The notes under the pieces were generated by a model that did no database searches, was not told the DNA's origin, and was given only the letters and a program-made list of their open reading frames with translations. Positions 27,910-35,444 of a stretch of 40,135 bases of DNA are shown in pieces. Position numbers and translations under genes: made by a program. The stretch spans positions 1-40,135 of the forward strand of contig DXBC01000032.1 of NCBI GenBank assembly GCA_019116745.1, written 5' to 3'. Source of the stretch: Candidatus Lachnoclostridium stercorigallinarum (GTDB lineage: Bacteria; Bacillota; Clostridia; Lachnospirales; Lachnospiraceae). Numbering within the stretch: position 1 is the first letter of the stretch; the number at the start of each line of letters is the position of its first letter.

Positions 27910-28497
27910 ATGGAACATACATACAGACTGCAGATCTGCGGGACGGAGCGGGAGCTGCCTCTGGTTCCCATGGATGAGAAAATGGCTTACGCCAGCTTTG
28001 TAGTCATCGGCGACACAGAACTGGTGGAGCTGGCGGCAGTTCAGCTGGCCAGAGAGATCCCCCAGACTGACGTGGTTATGACGGCGGAGGCGAAGGGAAT
28101 TGCCTTGGCCTACGAGCTGAGCCGGCAGCTGGGACTGAAGGAGTTTATTGTAGCCAGAAAGAGCGTGAAATCCTATATGAAAAATACCATCAGCGCCAGC
28201 GTGCACTCCATCACCACAAAGGGAGAACAGCACATTTATCTGGATGAGACGGATATCCGGAAAGTGGCGGGAAAACGGGTCTGCATCGTGGACGATGTGA
28301 TTTCCACAGGGGAGTCGCTGCGGGCGGTGGAGGAGCTGGCTGAGAAGGCCGGAGGAAAGGTGGTCTGCCGCGCGGCGATCCTGGCGGAAGGGGACGCGGC
28401 AAAGCGGAAGGATATCTTGTTTCTCGAGGAGCTGCCCCTTTTTGAGAAGAAGGAGAACGGGGAGTACGCCCCCATAAGGGAAAAGGAGAACGTATGA
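27910..28497 (+). CDS. Apt-like purine phosphoribosyltransferase
   Basis: Type I phosphoribosyltransferases join a nucleobase to PRPP. The 195-residue protein carries the PRPP motif VCIVDDVISTGES (about residues 121-133) and an adenine-phosphoribosyltransferase-like segment TAEAKGIALAYELSRQLG...FIVARKSVKSYM. This places it near Apt/Xpt, but the base specificity is not certain. I chose ATG 27910 because AGGAGG (27896-27901) lies eight bases upstream; the open frame extends further but the added residues look non-coding. It follows the nucleotidase operon, which would fit salvage of released base. Its stop overlaps the ABC-F start (ATGA). Confidence 0.88.
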   Translation: MEHTYRLQICGTERELPLVPMDEKMAYASFVVIGDTELVELAAVQLAREIPQTDVVMTAEAKGIALAYELSRQLGLKEFIVARKSVKSYMKNTISASVHSITTKGEQHIYLDETDIRKVAGKRVCIVDDVISTGESLRAVEELAEKAGGKVVCRAAILAEGDAAKRKDILFLEELPLFEKKENGEYAPIREKENV

Positions 28498-30047
28498 GCA
28501 TTCTGAATGTTGAGCATTTGAGCCACGGCTTCGGCGACCGGGCCATCTTTCACGACGTGTCCTTCCGGCTGCTGAAGGGAGAGCACATCGGCCTCATCGG
28601 CGCCAACGGAGAGGGAAAATCCACATTTATGAACATTATCACCGGGAAACTCCAGCCGGACGAGGGAAAGGTGGAGTGGGCGAAAAATGTGCGGGTGGGA
28701 TATCTGGACCAGCATTCCGTTCTGGAAAAGGGGATGACCATCCGGGATGTGTTGAAAAGCGCCTTTGCCTTCCTCTTTGAGATGGAAGACCGGATGAATG
28801 CCATCTGCGACCGGATGGGGGAAGCTTCAGAGGGAGAGATGGAGGCGATGATGGAGGAACTGGGGACCATCCAGGATCTTCTCATGGCCCATGATTTTTA
28901 TGTAATCGATTCCAAGGTGGAGGAGATCGGACACGCCTTCGGCCTGGATGAGCTGGGCCTGGACAAGGATGTGACGGAGCTCTCCGGCGGCCAGCGAACA
29001 AAGGTGCTTCTGGCAAAGCTGCTTCTGGAGAAGCCGGACATTCTGCTTTTGGACGAGCCTACCAACTATCTGGATGAGCAGCATATTGAATGGCTGAAAC
29101 GGTACCTTCAGGAGTATGAGAATGCTTTTATTCTTATTTCCCACGATGTTCCGTTTTTAAACAGCGTAATCAATCTGATCTACCACATGGAAAACCAGCG
29201 TCTGGACCGGTATGTGGGGGATTATGACAAGTTTCAGGAGGTCTATGCCATGAAGAAATCTCAGCTGGAAGCGGCTTACAAGCGGCAGCAGCAGGAGATT
29301 GCAGACCTTCAGGATTTTGTGGCCCGCAACAAGGCCCGGGTGGCCACCAGAAACATGGCCATGTCCCGGCAGAAAAAGCTGGATAAGATGGATGTCATTG
29401 AGCTGACAAGGGAGAAGCCGAAGCCGGAGTTCCATTTCCTGGAGGCCAGAACCTCTGGAAAGATGATTTTTGAGACGAAGGAGCTGGTGATCGGATACGA
29501 CGAGCCCCTGTCCCGTCCCCTGGATTTTTCCATGGAACGGGGGGAGAAGGTGGTGCTGGTGGGAGCCAACGGCATCGGAAAAACCACCCTGTTAAAAAGT
29601 CTTCTTGGGCTGATTCCGTCTCTGTCCGGTTCTGTGGAGCAGGGAGATTATCTGTCCATCGGATATTTTGAACAGGAAATGCCGCCGGGAAACACCTCTA
29701 CCTGCATTGAAGAGATCTGGAAGGAATTTCCTTCATTCACTCAGTATCAGGTTCGGGCGGCTCTGGCAAAGTGCGGCCTGACCACGAAAAATATTGAGAG
29801 CCAGGTGCGTGTGCTCTCGGGAGGCGAGCAGGCCAAGGTGCGGCTCTGCAAGCTGATGAACCGGGAAACCAACTTGCTTCTTCTGGACGAGCCCACCAAC
29901 CACCTGGACGTGGACGCAAAGGCAGAGCTGAAGCGGGCGCTGCAGGAGTATAAAGGCTCGATTCTGCTCATCTGTCATGAGCCGGAATTTTATCAGGGAC
30001 TGGCCACCAGGGTGATGGACTGCTCCGAGTGGGCCCTGAGAGTGTAG
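28494..30047 (+). CDS. ABC-F family ATP-binding protein
   Basis: ABC-F proteins are soluble twin-cassette ATPases that act on the ribosome, in translation rescue or antibiotic protection. The 517 residues have two nucleotide-binding domains: Walker A GANGEGKST and signature LSGGQRTKV in the first, GANGIGKTT and LSGGEQAKV in the second, each with LLLLDEPTN(Y/H)LD. The interdomain linker (about 250-300; FVARNKARVATRNMAMSRQKKLDKM) is the tRNA-contacting part of the family. There are no membrane segments, so it is not a transporter. It is most like housekeeping YkpA/YbiT-type members by eye; I would not call it a resistance gene. It is translationally coupled to the phosphoribosyltransferase gene. 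Confidence 0.93.
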   Translation: MSILNVEHLSHGFGDRAIFHDVSFRLLKGEHIGLIGANGEGKSTFMNIITGKLQPDEGKVEWAKNVRVGYLDQHSVLEKGMTIRDVLKSAFAFLFEMEDRMNAICDRMGEASEGEMEAMMEELGTIQDLLMAHDFYVIDSKVEEIGHAFGLDELGLDKDVTELSGGQRTKVLLAKLLLEKPDILLLDEPTNYLDEQHIEWLKRYLQEYENAFILISHDVPFLNSVINLIYHMENQRLDRYVGDYDKFQEVYAMKKSQLEAAYKRQQQEIADLQDFVARNKARVATRNMAMSRQKKLDKMDVIELTREKPKPEFHFLEARTSGKMIFETKELVIGYDEPLSRPLDFSMERGEKVVLVGANGIGKTTLLKSLLGLIPSLSGSVEQGDYLSIGYFEQEMPPGNTSTCIEEIWKEFPSFTQYQVRAALAKCGLTTKNIESQVRVLSGGEQAKVRLCKLMNRETNLLLLDEPTNHLDVDAKAELKRALQEYKGSILLICHEPEFYQGLATRVMDCSEWALRV

Positions 30048-30055
30048 AAAACAAC

Positions 30056-30110
30056 TTTACAGAAATTATACAGAACCGGGATGATAAACTTTACATTTCT
30101 TTTTTATACT
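30056..30110 (+). promoter_or_regulatory. PhoP-box-like direct repeats and -10 element before the metallophosphatase gene
   Basis: TTTACA (30056-30061) and TATACA (30067-30072) are separated by 5 bases (11-bp period), and another TTTACA lies at 30090-30095, three periods further. A -10 TATACT sits at 30105-30110 with no good -35. In Bacillus, PhoP binds TTAACA-like 6-mers spaced by about 5 bases upstream of weak -35 promoters. Placement at roughly -60 to -22 of the predicted start fits that model. A further pair, GTACAGACAT/GTACAGACAA, lies at 30128-30147 in the leader. Confidence 0.5.
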
Positions 30111-30162
30111 TAAAACCGAAAGAAAACGTACAGACATGTACAGACAATTCAGGAGGCAGAAT

Positions 30163-31722
30163 ATGAGAAAGAAAAAAATCATCTCGGCTCTTTTAGTAGG
30201 GGCTATGGCTGTAGGCGCCGGACAGGCGTGGGCTGCTACCGTTCATTACAACGACTCCAGCGTGACCGGCGGCACGGAGGCATGGAATTCCTACGTGGCT
30301 GGCTGGGAGGGACTGGCAAACGATTACACTCAGGTATCCCTGACACCCGGCTGCGCTGCCACGGAAATCAACTTTGCCTGGTACAATGAGGGAACCGAGG
30401 GAAGCCCCATCGTATATTTCGGCACTGATCCCCAGAATATGCAGGCGTATAACGGAACCTCCAACACTGTGGACTCCAGCCTGACCGGCGGAAAATCCTA
30501 CTGCTACAATTACGTGACCGTAACCGGACTTCAGGAGAACACCACCTACTACTATGCGGTGAGCAAGAGCGGAGTGGTTTCCCCCACCGAGACCTACCGC
30601 ACCGGCGACTTTGACAGCGTAAACATCCTTTACGTAGGCGATCCTCAGGTAGGCGCTTCCAAGGGACAGCCTCAGGGCGGAGAGACCCTGTCTGAGGCCA
30701 GCGGAGCAGCCAACACCGCAGCCCGCAACGACGGCTTTGCCTGGGATCGTACTCTGGATATCGCTATGGAGCAGAACCCCAACCTCAACTTTATGATTTC
30801 TGCCGGCGATCAGGTAAACAACACCGGAAATGCCAAAGAGGAAGAGTATGCGGCTTATCTTTCCGCCAGCGCGTTAAAGAGCCTGCCCACAGCTACTACC
30901 ATCGGCAACCATGATTCTCTGAACGCCGACTATTCCTATCATTTCAACAATCCGAATCCTACCGGCCTGGGAATGACACAGGCGGGAGGAGACTACTACT
31001 ACGGCTATGGCCCCGGCCTTTTCATCGTGCTCAACACCAACAACTACAATGCGGCAGAGCATGAGCAGGCCATCGCTCAGGCAGTGGCGGCTTATCCCGA
31101 CGCTCAGTGGCGCGTGGTGACCATCCATCAGGATATTTACGGATCCGGTCTGGATCACTCCGACACCGACGGCATGATTTTAAGAACTCAGCTGACCCCC
31201 ATTTTCGATAAATACGACATTGATGTGGTGCTTCAGGGTCATGACCACACCTACAGCCGTTCCAAAGTGCTTTACGGAGATCAGCAGGAGCACGGCAGCT
31301 ACGAGTTCCGTCTCAACGAGGCCGGCGACGACTATGACTGGGACAACGCCTACAATAAGGTGACCGGCGAGAAGATCAGCCTGTATCCCGATGCCAATGA
31401 CGCGGCGGCTGTGGAGGCAAAGAACCGCTTTACCGAGGACAACAACTGCTACACCATCGAGACCGCTGATGAGATGACTGTGACAGATCCTCAGGGAACC
31501 CTTTACATGACGGCAAACTCCGCTTCCGGTTCCAAGTACTATGAGCTGACTGCCGTTCAGCAGGATTACATTGCAAACAGAAGCCAGAACTGGCTGCCCA
31601 GCTACTCTGTGATCAACATGGATTCCGATGACTTCAGCATCACTACCTATCAGATCACGGACAGCGGCTCTGTGGAAACGATTGACAATACGTTTACCAT
31701 CCACAAGACTACCAGCAGATAA
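30163..31722 (+). CDS. Secreted purple-acid-phosphatase-like metallophosphoesterase
   Basis: The 519-residue protein has a Sec signal peptide (RKKKIISALLVGAMAVGAGQAWA, cleavage after about residue 24), a fibronectin-like N-terminal domain (about 30-145; YNYVTVTGLQENTTYYYAVS) as in purple acid phosphatases, and a calcineurin-like catalytic domain. Metal ligands are visible in YVGDPQVG (Asp160), AGDQVNN, IGNHDS, TIHQDIY and GHDHTYSR. It should hydrolyse phosphate esters outside the cell. I chose ATG 30163, preceded by AGGAGG; the ATG at 30136 lies in the leader. There is no sortase or lipobox signal. PhoP-box-like repeats upstream suggest phosphate-starvation control (inference). The YibE/F gene follows after 13 bases. 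Confidence 0.93.
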   Translation: MRKKKIISALLVGAMAVGAGQAWAATVHYNDSSVTGGTEAWNSYVAGWEGLANDYTQVSLTPGCAATEINFAWYNEGTEGSPIVYFGTDPQNMQAYNGTSNTVDSSLTGGKSYCYNYVTVTGLQENTTYYYAVSKSGVVSPTETYRTGDFDSVNILYVGDPQVGASKGQPQGGETLSEASGAANTAARNDGFAWDRTLDIAMEQNPNLNFMISAGDQVNNTGNAKEEEYAAYLSASALKSLPTATTIGNHDSLNADYSYHFNNPNPTGLGMTQAGGDYYYGYGPGLFIVLNTNNYNAAEHEQAIAQAVAAYPDAQWRVVTIHQDIYGSGLDHSDTDGMILRTQLTPIFDKYDIDVVLQGHDHTYSRSKVLYGDQQEHGSYEFRLNEAGDDYDWDNAYNKVTGEKISLYPDANDAAAVEAKNRFTEDNNCYTIETADEMTVTDPQGTLYMTANSASGSKYYELTAVQQDYIANRSQNWLPSYSVINMDSDDFSITTYQITDSGSVETIDNTFTIHKTTSR

Positions 31723-31735
31723 CAGTTGAGGCATT

Positions 31736-32902
31736 ATGACAGAAAAGATTCGCAGCAATATCGGCAAGATAATGATTGCGGCTCTCGTTGTGGTCATCAC
31801 CGCAGGCATGATCATCCGCCTGAACGGGGTGACCAAAACGGAGCTGGTAAACCGCACCGGTCAGACCTTTGAGACCGGTGTGGTTGTTGAGATTTTACAG
31901 GACAATATTCAGGAAGACGGCACCCGGGTAGGCCAGCAGACCGTGGTAGTCCATATGACCAGCGGAGAGAAGCAGGGGGAGGATCTGGTGACTACCAGCA
32001 ACTCCGGCTATCTGTTCGGAGCTCCCTGTGAGGTGGGGATGAAGGTAGTGGTGATGCAGAGCGTGTCGGGAGACACGGTGATCACCACCGTATATTCCAT
32101 CGACCGGAAAGAGGTCATCATCGGCTTTGCGGCTCTGTATATCGCGGCCCTGTGTCTGGTAGGCGGAATGAAAGGACTCCGGGGCGCCCTGGGACTGATT
32201 TACACGTTTGGGGCCATCATTTATATCTACCTGCCTCTGGTTTATCTGGGATATTCCCCGTTCTGGGTATCGGTATTCATCTGTGTGATCACCACTCTGG
32301 TGACTATGCTGCTCATCGGCGGATTTGCCAGAAAAACCATCTGCGCCACCCTGGGTACTATGGCGGGAGTGATCATCGCAGGAGCGGCGGCTACCATTTT
32401 CTCCAATATGACGGGAGTAACAGGATGGAATGTGTCGGATATTGAGAGTCTGATGACTCTTCAGCAGGTAAACGGCATTCAGGTGGGCGGCCTGCTGTTC
32501 TCCGGCCTTCTCATCAGCGCTCTGGGGGCGGTGATGGACGTAGCCATGTCCATTTCCAGTTCCATGCAGGAGCTTCACGACCAGAACCCGTCCATGAGCC
32601 GGCTGGAACTGATGCGGGCAGGCATGCGTGTGGGACGGGATATGATGGGAACGGATTCCAACACCCTGATTCTGGCCTTTGCCGGAGGAAGCCTGTCCAT
32701 GCTGGTACTGGACTACGCCTACGATCTGCCCTATCTGCAGATCATCAATTCCAACAATATCGGAATTGCGGTGATGCAGGGCCTTTCCGGCAGCTTCGGC
32801 ATCGTTTTAAGCGTTCCGGCCACTGTGGTGATGGCAGCTTATATTTATAAAATGGAAAAAAAGAAAAAATGCCCGGAGAGCATTGCGGACGATTCTGTAT
32901 AA
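31736..32902 (+). CDS. YibE/F family membrane protein
   Basis: The 388-residue protein matches the YibE/YibF-like family of multi-pass membrane proteins of unknown function. An N-terminal membrane anchor (about 12-30; IMIAALVVVITAGMIIRL) is followed by an outside beta-rich domain (about 35-120), then about seven membrane segments (IIGFAALYIAALCLVGGM, LGLIYTFGAIIYIYLPLVY, AGVIIAGAAATIF, etc.) with the conserved GAVMDVAMSISSSMQEL and GRDMMGTDSNTLILAFAGGSL. A Lys-rich tail ends it. It is 13 bases behind the secreted phosphatase and probably cotranscribed, which hints at a link to phosphate or export, though none is established. Confidence 0.92.
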   Translation: MTEKIRSNIGKIMIAALVVVITAGMIIRLNGVTKTELVNRTGQTFETGVVVEILQDNIQEDGTRVGQQTVVVHMTSGEKQGEDLVTTSNSGYLFGAPCEVGMKVVVMQSVSGDTVITTVYSIDRKEVIIGFAALYIAALCLVGGMKGLRGALGLIYTFGAIIYIYLPLVYLGYSPFWVSVFICVITTLVTMLLIGGFARKTICATLGTMAGVIIAGAAATIFSNMTGVTGWNVSDIESLMTLQQVNGIQVGGLLFSGLLISALGAVMDVAMSISSSMQELHDQNPSMSRLELMRAGMRVGRDMMGTDSNTLILAFAGGSLSMLVLDYAYDLPYLQIINSNNIGIAVMQGLSGSFGIVLSVPATVVMAAYIYKMEKKKKCPESIADDSV

Positions 32903-32905
32903 GTA

Positions 32906-32935
32906 TTAGAATTTTTCGCATAAAAGAGTTATAAT
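32906..32935 (+). promoter_or_regulatory. Promoter upstream of repeat copy B and the aldo/keto reductase gene
   Basis: TTAGAA (32906-32911) and TATAAT (32930-32935), 18 bases apart, begin four bases after the YibE/F stop. The transcript would carry a leader of about 285 bases containing repeat copy B. Confidence 0.55.
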
Positions 32936-32940
32936 GCAGG

Positions 32941-33190
32941 TAACCGCCAAGGTGCCTGCATTTTTGCGTGAAAGCCCCGGCATGCAGCTGCTGTCCCGGA
33001 GGTGCTTGCACATCCGGGGCGGCAGATATATGCCGGGCAAGGCTAATGAGCATCCCGGCCTGCGGCCGGGATGCGAATTGCCGCCGAGCCGCGCAAGCGG
33101 CCGCCATGCTTGCATGGGCGGACATTTGCCGGGCAACGGACAGCGAACAGCTCTGCTGTGAGCAGCCCGGAAAGGGCCTGCACATGCCCC
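32941..33190 (+). repeat. Dispersed structured repeat, copy B, within a GC-rich leader
   Basis: The core 33093-33170 matches copies A and C (GCAAGCGGCCGCCATGC...GCATGG, then CATTTGCCGGGCAACGGACAGC and CTGCTGTGAGC). The upstream part differs and holds a perfect hairpin CATCCCGGCC-TGC-GGCCGGGATG (33051-33073) and a second TGCCGGGCAA motif near 33031. An open frame from 32968 crosses the region and joins the reductase frame, but the peptide is Cys/Arg/Ala-rich and unlike the enzyme, so I treat the whole gap 32903-33228 as non-coding. Confidence 0.72.
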
Positions 33191-33228
33191 GGCGCCTTGG
33201 AAAACAACACATGAGGGGAGAGAAGACA

Positions 33229-34353
33229 ATGGCATATTTGGGAGAAGACATTAAAAAACTGGGCTTTGGTCTGATGCGGCTTCCGCAGAAGGAAGAGGGA
33301 GTCATCGACGTGGAACAGGTGAAGGAGATGGTGGATCTGTTTCTGGACGCCGGCTTCACCTATTTTGACACGGCCTGGGCCTACGCCGGCAGCGAGGACG
33401 CCATCCGCCAGGCTCTGGTAGAACGGTATCCCAGAGAGAAATTTCAGCTGGCCACGAAGAACGCGGCCTGGATCAAGTGCAGCACAAGGGAAGAGGCCAT
33501 CGCTCAGTTTGACACATCCCTGAAACAGACGGGAGCGGGGTATTTTGATTTCTACCTCCTTCACAACCTGGGCGAGAGCCGTACGAAATATTTTGATGAT
33601 TTTGATATGTGGAGCTGGGTACAGGAAAAGAAAAAGGAGGGCCTGATCCGCCATGTGGGATTTTCTTTCCACTCCACGCCGGAGGAGCTGGACGCGATTC
33701 TCACCGCCCATCCGGAGATGGAGTTTGTCCAGCTGCAGATCAACTACGCGGACTGGGAGAACCCGGCCGTTCAGTCCAGAGGCTGCTACGAGGTGGCCAG
33801 AAAGCACGGCAAACCGGTGATTATTATGGAGCCGGTGAAGGGCGGTATGCTTGCGACTCCCCCGCAGCCGGTGCTGGACATCTTAAAGGGAGCGGAGCCG
33901 GATGCGTCTGCGGCGTCATGGGCTATCCGTTTTGCCGCCAGTCTGGACGGAGTGATCACCGTGCTCTCCGGAATGAGCAATGTGGATCAGATGAAAGACA
34001 ATCTTTCTTTTATGAAGGATTTTAACGGTTTGTCAGAGAAAGAGCGGGAGACTCTGGATCAGGCCCAGAAAGCCCTGGCGAAGATTCCTCTGATTCCCTG
34101 CACCAACTGCAACTACTGCGCGAAGGTATGTCCGGAAAACATCGGTATTTCCGGTTCCTTTACGGCCATGAATTATCTGACCCTGTACGGAGATATGGGG
34201 GCGGCCAGGCATCAGGAGAACTGGCTGGTAGGCGGCCATGGAAAGAAGCGGGCCAACGAGTGCATCAAGTGCGGAAGATGTGAGAAAGCCTGCCCGCAGC
34301 ACATCGCCATCCGCAAAGAACTGGAGAAAGTAAGCAGCGAGCTGCTGGGATAA
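33229..34353 (+). CDS. Aldo/keto reductase with C-terminal ferredoxin-like 4Fe-4S domain
   Basis: The 374-residue protein is a TIM-barrel aldo/keto reductase (FGLMRLPQ, FDTAWAYAGSEDAI with the catalytic Asp/Tyr, ATKNAAWIKC, FYLLHNLG, VGFSFHSTPEEL) with two cysteine clusters at the end, CTNCNYCAKVCP and CIKCGRCEKACP, each expected to bind a [4Fe-4S] cluster. This fused form is frequent in anaerobes, where electrons may come from ferredoxin rather than NADPH alone; the carbonyl substrate is unknown. I chose ATG 33229 (AYLGEDIKKLGFGLM) because GGGGAGAG lies upstream and the family begins here. The CMD-family gene follows after 81 bases in the same orientation, and cotranscription is likely. Confidence 0.93.
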   Translation: MAYLGEDIKKLGFGLMRLPQKEEGVIDVEQVKEMVDLFLDAGFTYFDTAWAYAGSEDAIRQALVERYPREKFQLATKNAAWIKCSTREEAIAQFDTSLKQTGAGYFDFYLLHNLGESRTKYFDDFDMWSWVQEKKKEGLIRHVGFSFHSTPEELDAILTAHPEMEFVQLQINYADWENPAVQSRGCYEVARKHGKPVIIMEPVKGGMLATPPQPVLDILKGAEPDASAASWAIRFAASLDGVITVLSGMSNVDQMKDNLSFMKDFNGLSEKERETLDQAQKALAKIPLIPCTNCNYCAKVCPENIGISGSFTAMNYLTLYGDMGAARHQENWLVGGHGKKRANECIKCGRCEKACPQHIAIRKELEKVSSELLG

Positions 34354-34434
34354 AAGGAGAGGCTTAGCCTGGGGATGAGGGCGGCCGGAGGAGAGAGTGG
34401 GAAAACAACAGAAGTTCAAAAGGAGGCAGAACAT

Positions 34435-35127
34435 ATGAGAGACATTCATGAGACCGATCCGGAATTTATGGAGCGGTTTGAGCATTTTGCGTTTGACGAG
34501 GTGGTAAATGAGCCGGGACAGGGGCTGGAGCCGGAGACCAGATATCTGGCTATTCTGGCCGCCCTTCTGGGCTGCCAGGGTATCGACGAGTTTTGCACCG
34601 TACTTCCCAGAGCTCTGGACGCCGGTCTTTCCCCTGTTATGGCCAAAGAGGTGATCTATCAGGCGGTGGATTACCTGGGAATCGGAAGAGTTCGCCCCTT
34701 CCTGGACGCGGCCAATGAGATTCTGGAGGCCAGAGGCGTGAGCCTTCCCCTGGAAGGACAGGCCACCACTACCATGGAGAACCGCCTGGAGAGAGGCGCG
34801 GCCACCCAGGTGGAGATATTCGGCGACCGGATGAAGGACGCCTGGAAAAACGGCCATATCAACCGGTGGCTGGCTGCCAACTGCTTTGGAGATTACTACA
34901 CCAGAACCGGACTGGACTACGGCCAGAGGGAGATGATCACCTTCTGCTTCCTGGCAGCCCAAGGCGGCTGTGAGCCTCAGCTCACCTCTCACGCGGCCGG
35001 CAATATGAGAATCGGCAACGATAAGGAGTTTCTGATCCGGGTAGTGTCCCAGTGCCTGCCATATATCGGATATCCCAGGAGCTTAAATGCCATCAGCTGC
35101 ATTAATAAGGCGGCGGAAAATCAGTAA
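34435..35127 (+). CDS. Carboxymuconolactone decarboxylase (CMD/AhpD-like) family protein
   Basis: The 230-residue protein appears to hold two CMD-type helical units: residues about 20-105 (ETRYLAILAALLGCQGIDEFCTVLPRALDAGLSPVMAKEVIYQAVDYLGIGR) and about 140-225 (LDYGQREMITFCFLAAQGGCEPQLTSHAAGNMRIG). The family covers decarboxylases, peroxidase partners and many uncharacterised proteins. No CxxC motif of AhpD type is present, so a peroxidase role is less likely. ATG 34435 is supported by AGGAGG seven to eight bases upstream. Pairing with an aldo/keto reductase is common in Clostridia, and the joint function is unknown. Confidence 0.88.
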   Translation: MRDIHETDPEFMERFEHFAFDEVVNEPGQGLEPETRYLAILAALLGCQGIDEFCTVLPRALDAGLSPVMAKEVIYQAVDYLGIGRVRPFLDAANEILEARGVSLPLEGQATTTMENRLERGAATQVEIFGDRMKDAWKNGHINRWLAANCFGDYYTRTGLDYGQREMITFCFLAAQGGCEPQLTSHAAGNMRIGNDKEFLIRVVSQCLPYIGYPRSLNAISCINKAAENQ

Positions 35128-35163
35128 GATCATTTCTGTTTCCATTCACAGCCGGAGAGAGCA

Positions 35164-35297
35164 CTTTCATGGTTCGTGGTGTCCGCGTTAGCGGGCACGG
35201 AGGTTTGCGCGATATGCCCGGCAAGCGGCCGCCATGCCTGCATGGACGGACATTTGCCGGGCAACGGACAGCGAACAGCTCTGCTGTGAGCTGCCCG
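35164..35297 (+). repeat. Dispersed structured intergenic repeat, copy C
   Basis: This copy aligns along its whole length with copy A (3997-4116) and its 3' half with copy B (33093-33170). Hairpins: GTGTCCGC-GTTA-GCGGGCAC; an inverted repeat TGCCCGGCAA (35215-35224) / TTGCCGGGCA (35254-35263), inside which CCATGC-CT-GCATGG pairs; and a 3' part with AGCTCTGCTGTGAGCTGC. The arms pair perfectly here, including a G-U in the first stem, which points to a selected or recently spread structured element. Short frames across it are not convincing genes. Confidence 0.78.
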
Positions 35298-35308
35298 TGG
35301 TATCGCGA

Positions 35309-35359
35309 ATCGGATAGGGGAAGGGACCTTCCCTATCTGATCTATTCCATTTGGGAATA
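35309..35359 (+). terminator. Two adjacent hairpins downstream of copy C
   Basis: A long hairpin ATCGGATAGGG.AAG / CTTCCCTATCTGAT (35309-35341, one G-U pair, one bulge) is followed by TATTCC / GGAATA (35343-35359). TGGTAT at 35298-35303 could instead pair with ATACCA (35357-35362), excluding the second hairpin. A loose T-rich stretch (ATTTCTTTT) follows, so it may end the reductase/CMD transcript. No other feature is seen between 35360 and the -10 at 35404. Confidence 0.45.
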
Positions 35360-35403
35360 CCATCATTTCTTTTGGCAATTTTATTTTCCAGCCCCCGTGA
35401 AGG

Positions 35404-35409
35404 TATAAT
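35404..35409 (+). promoter_or_regulatory. -10 element for the aconitase operon
   Basis: A perfect TATAAT lies 35 bases before the aconitase ATG. The -35 region at the right distance is weak (TTATTT/TTTTCC), and a TTGGCA at 35372 is too far away (26 bases). An activator may be needed. Confidence 0.45.
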
Positions 35410-35444
35410 GAAATCAGAAAATCAAAGCAATGGGGGAAATATTC

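Noticed and set aside
28494-30047. Antibiotic resistance ABC-F determinant
   Set aside because: Two normal cassettes and a short linker of housekeeping type, with no resistance context. I see no feature that marks it as an antibiotic-resistance (ARE) form.
32968-33228. N-terminal extension of the aldo/keto reductase
   Set aside because: It crosses repeat copy B, has Cys/Arg/Ala-rich low-quality sequence, and the family start with a ribosome site is at 33229.
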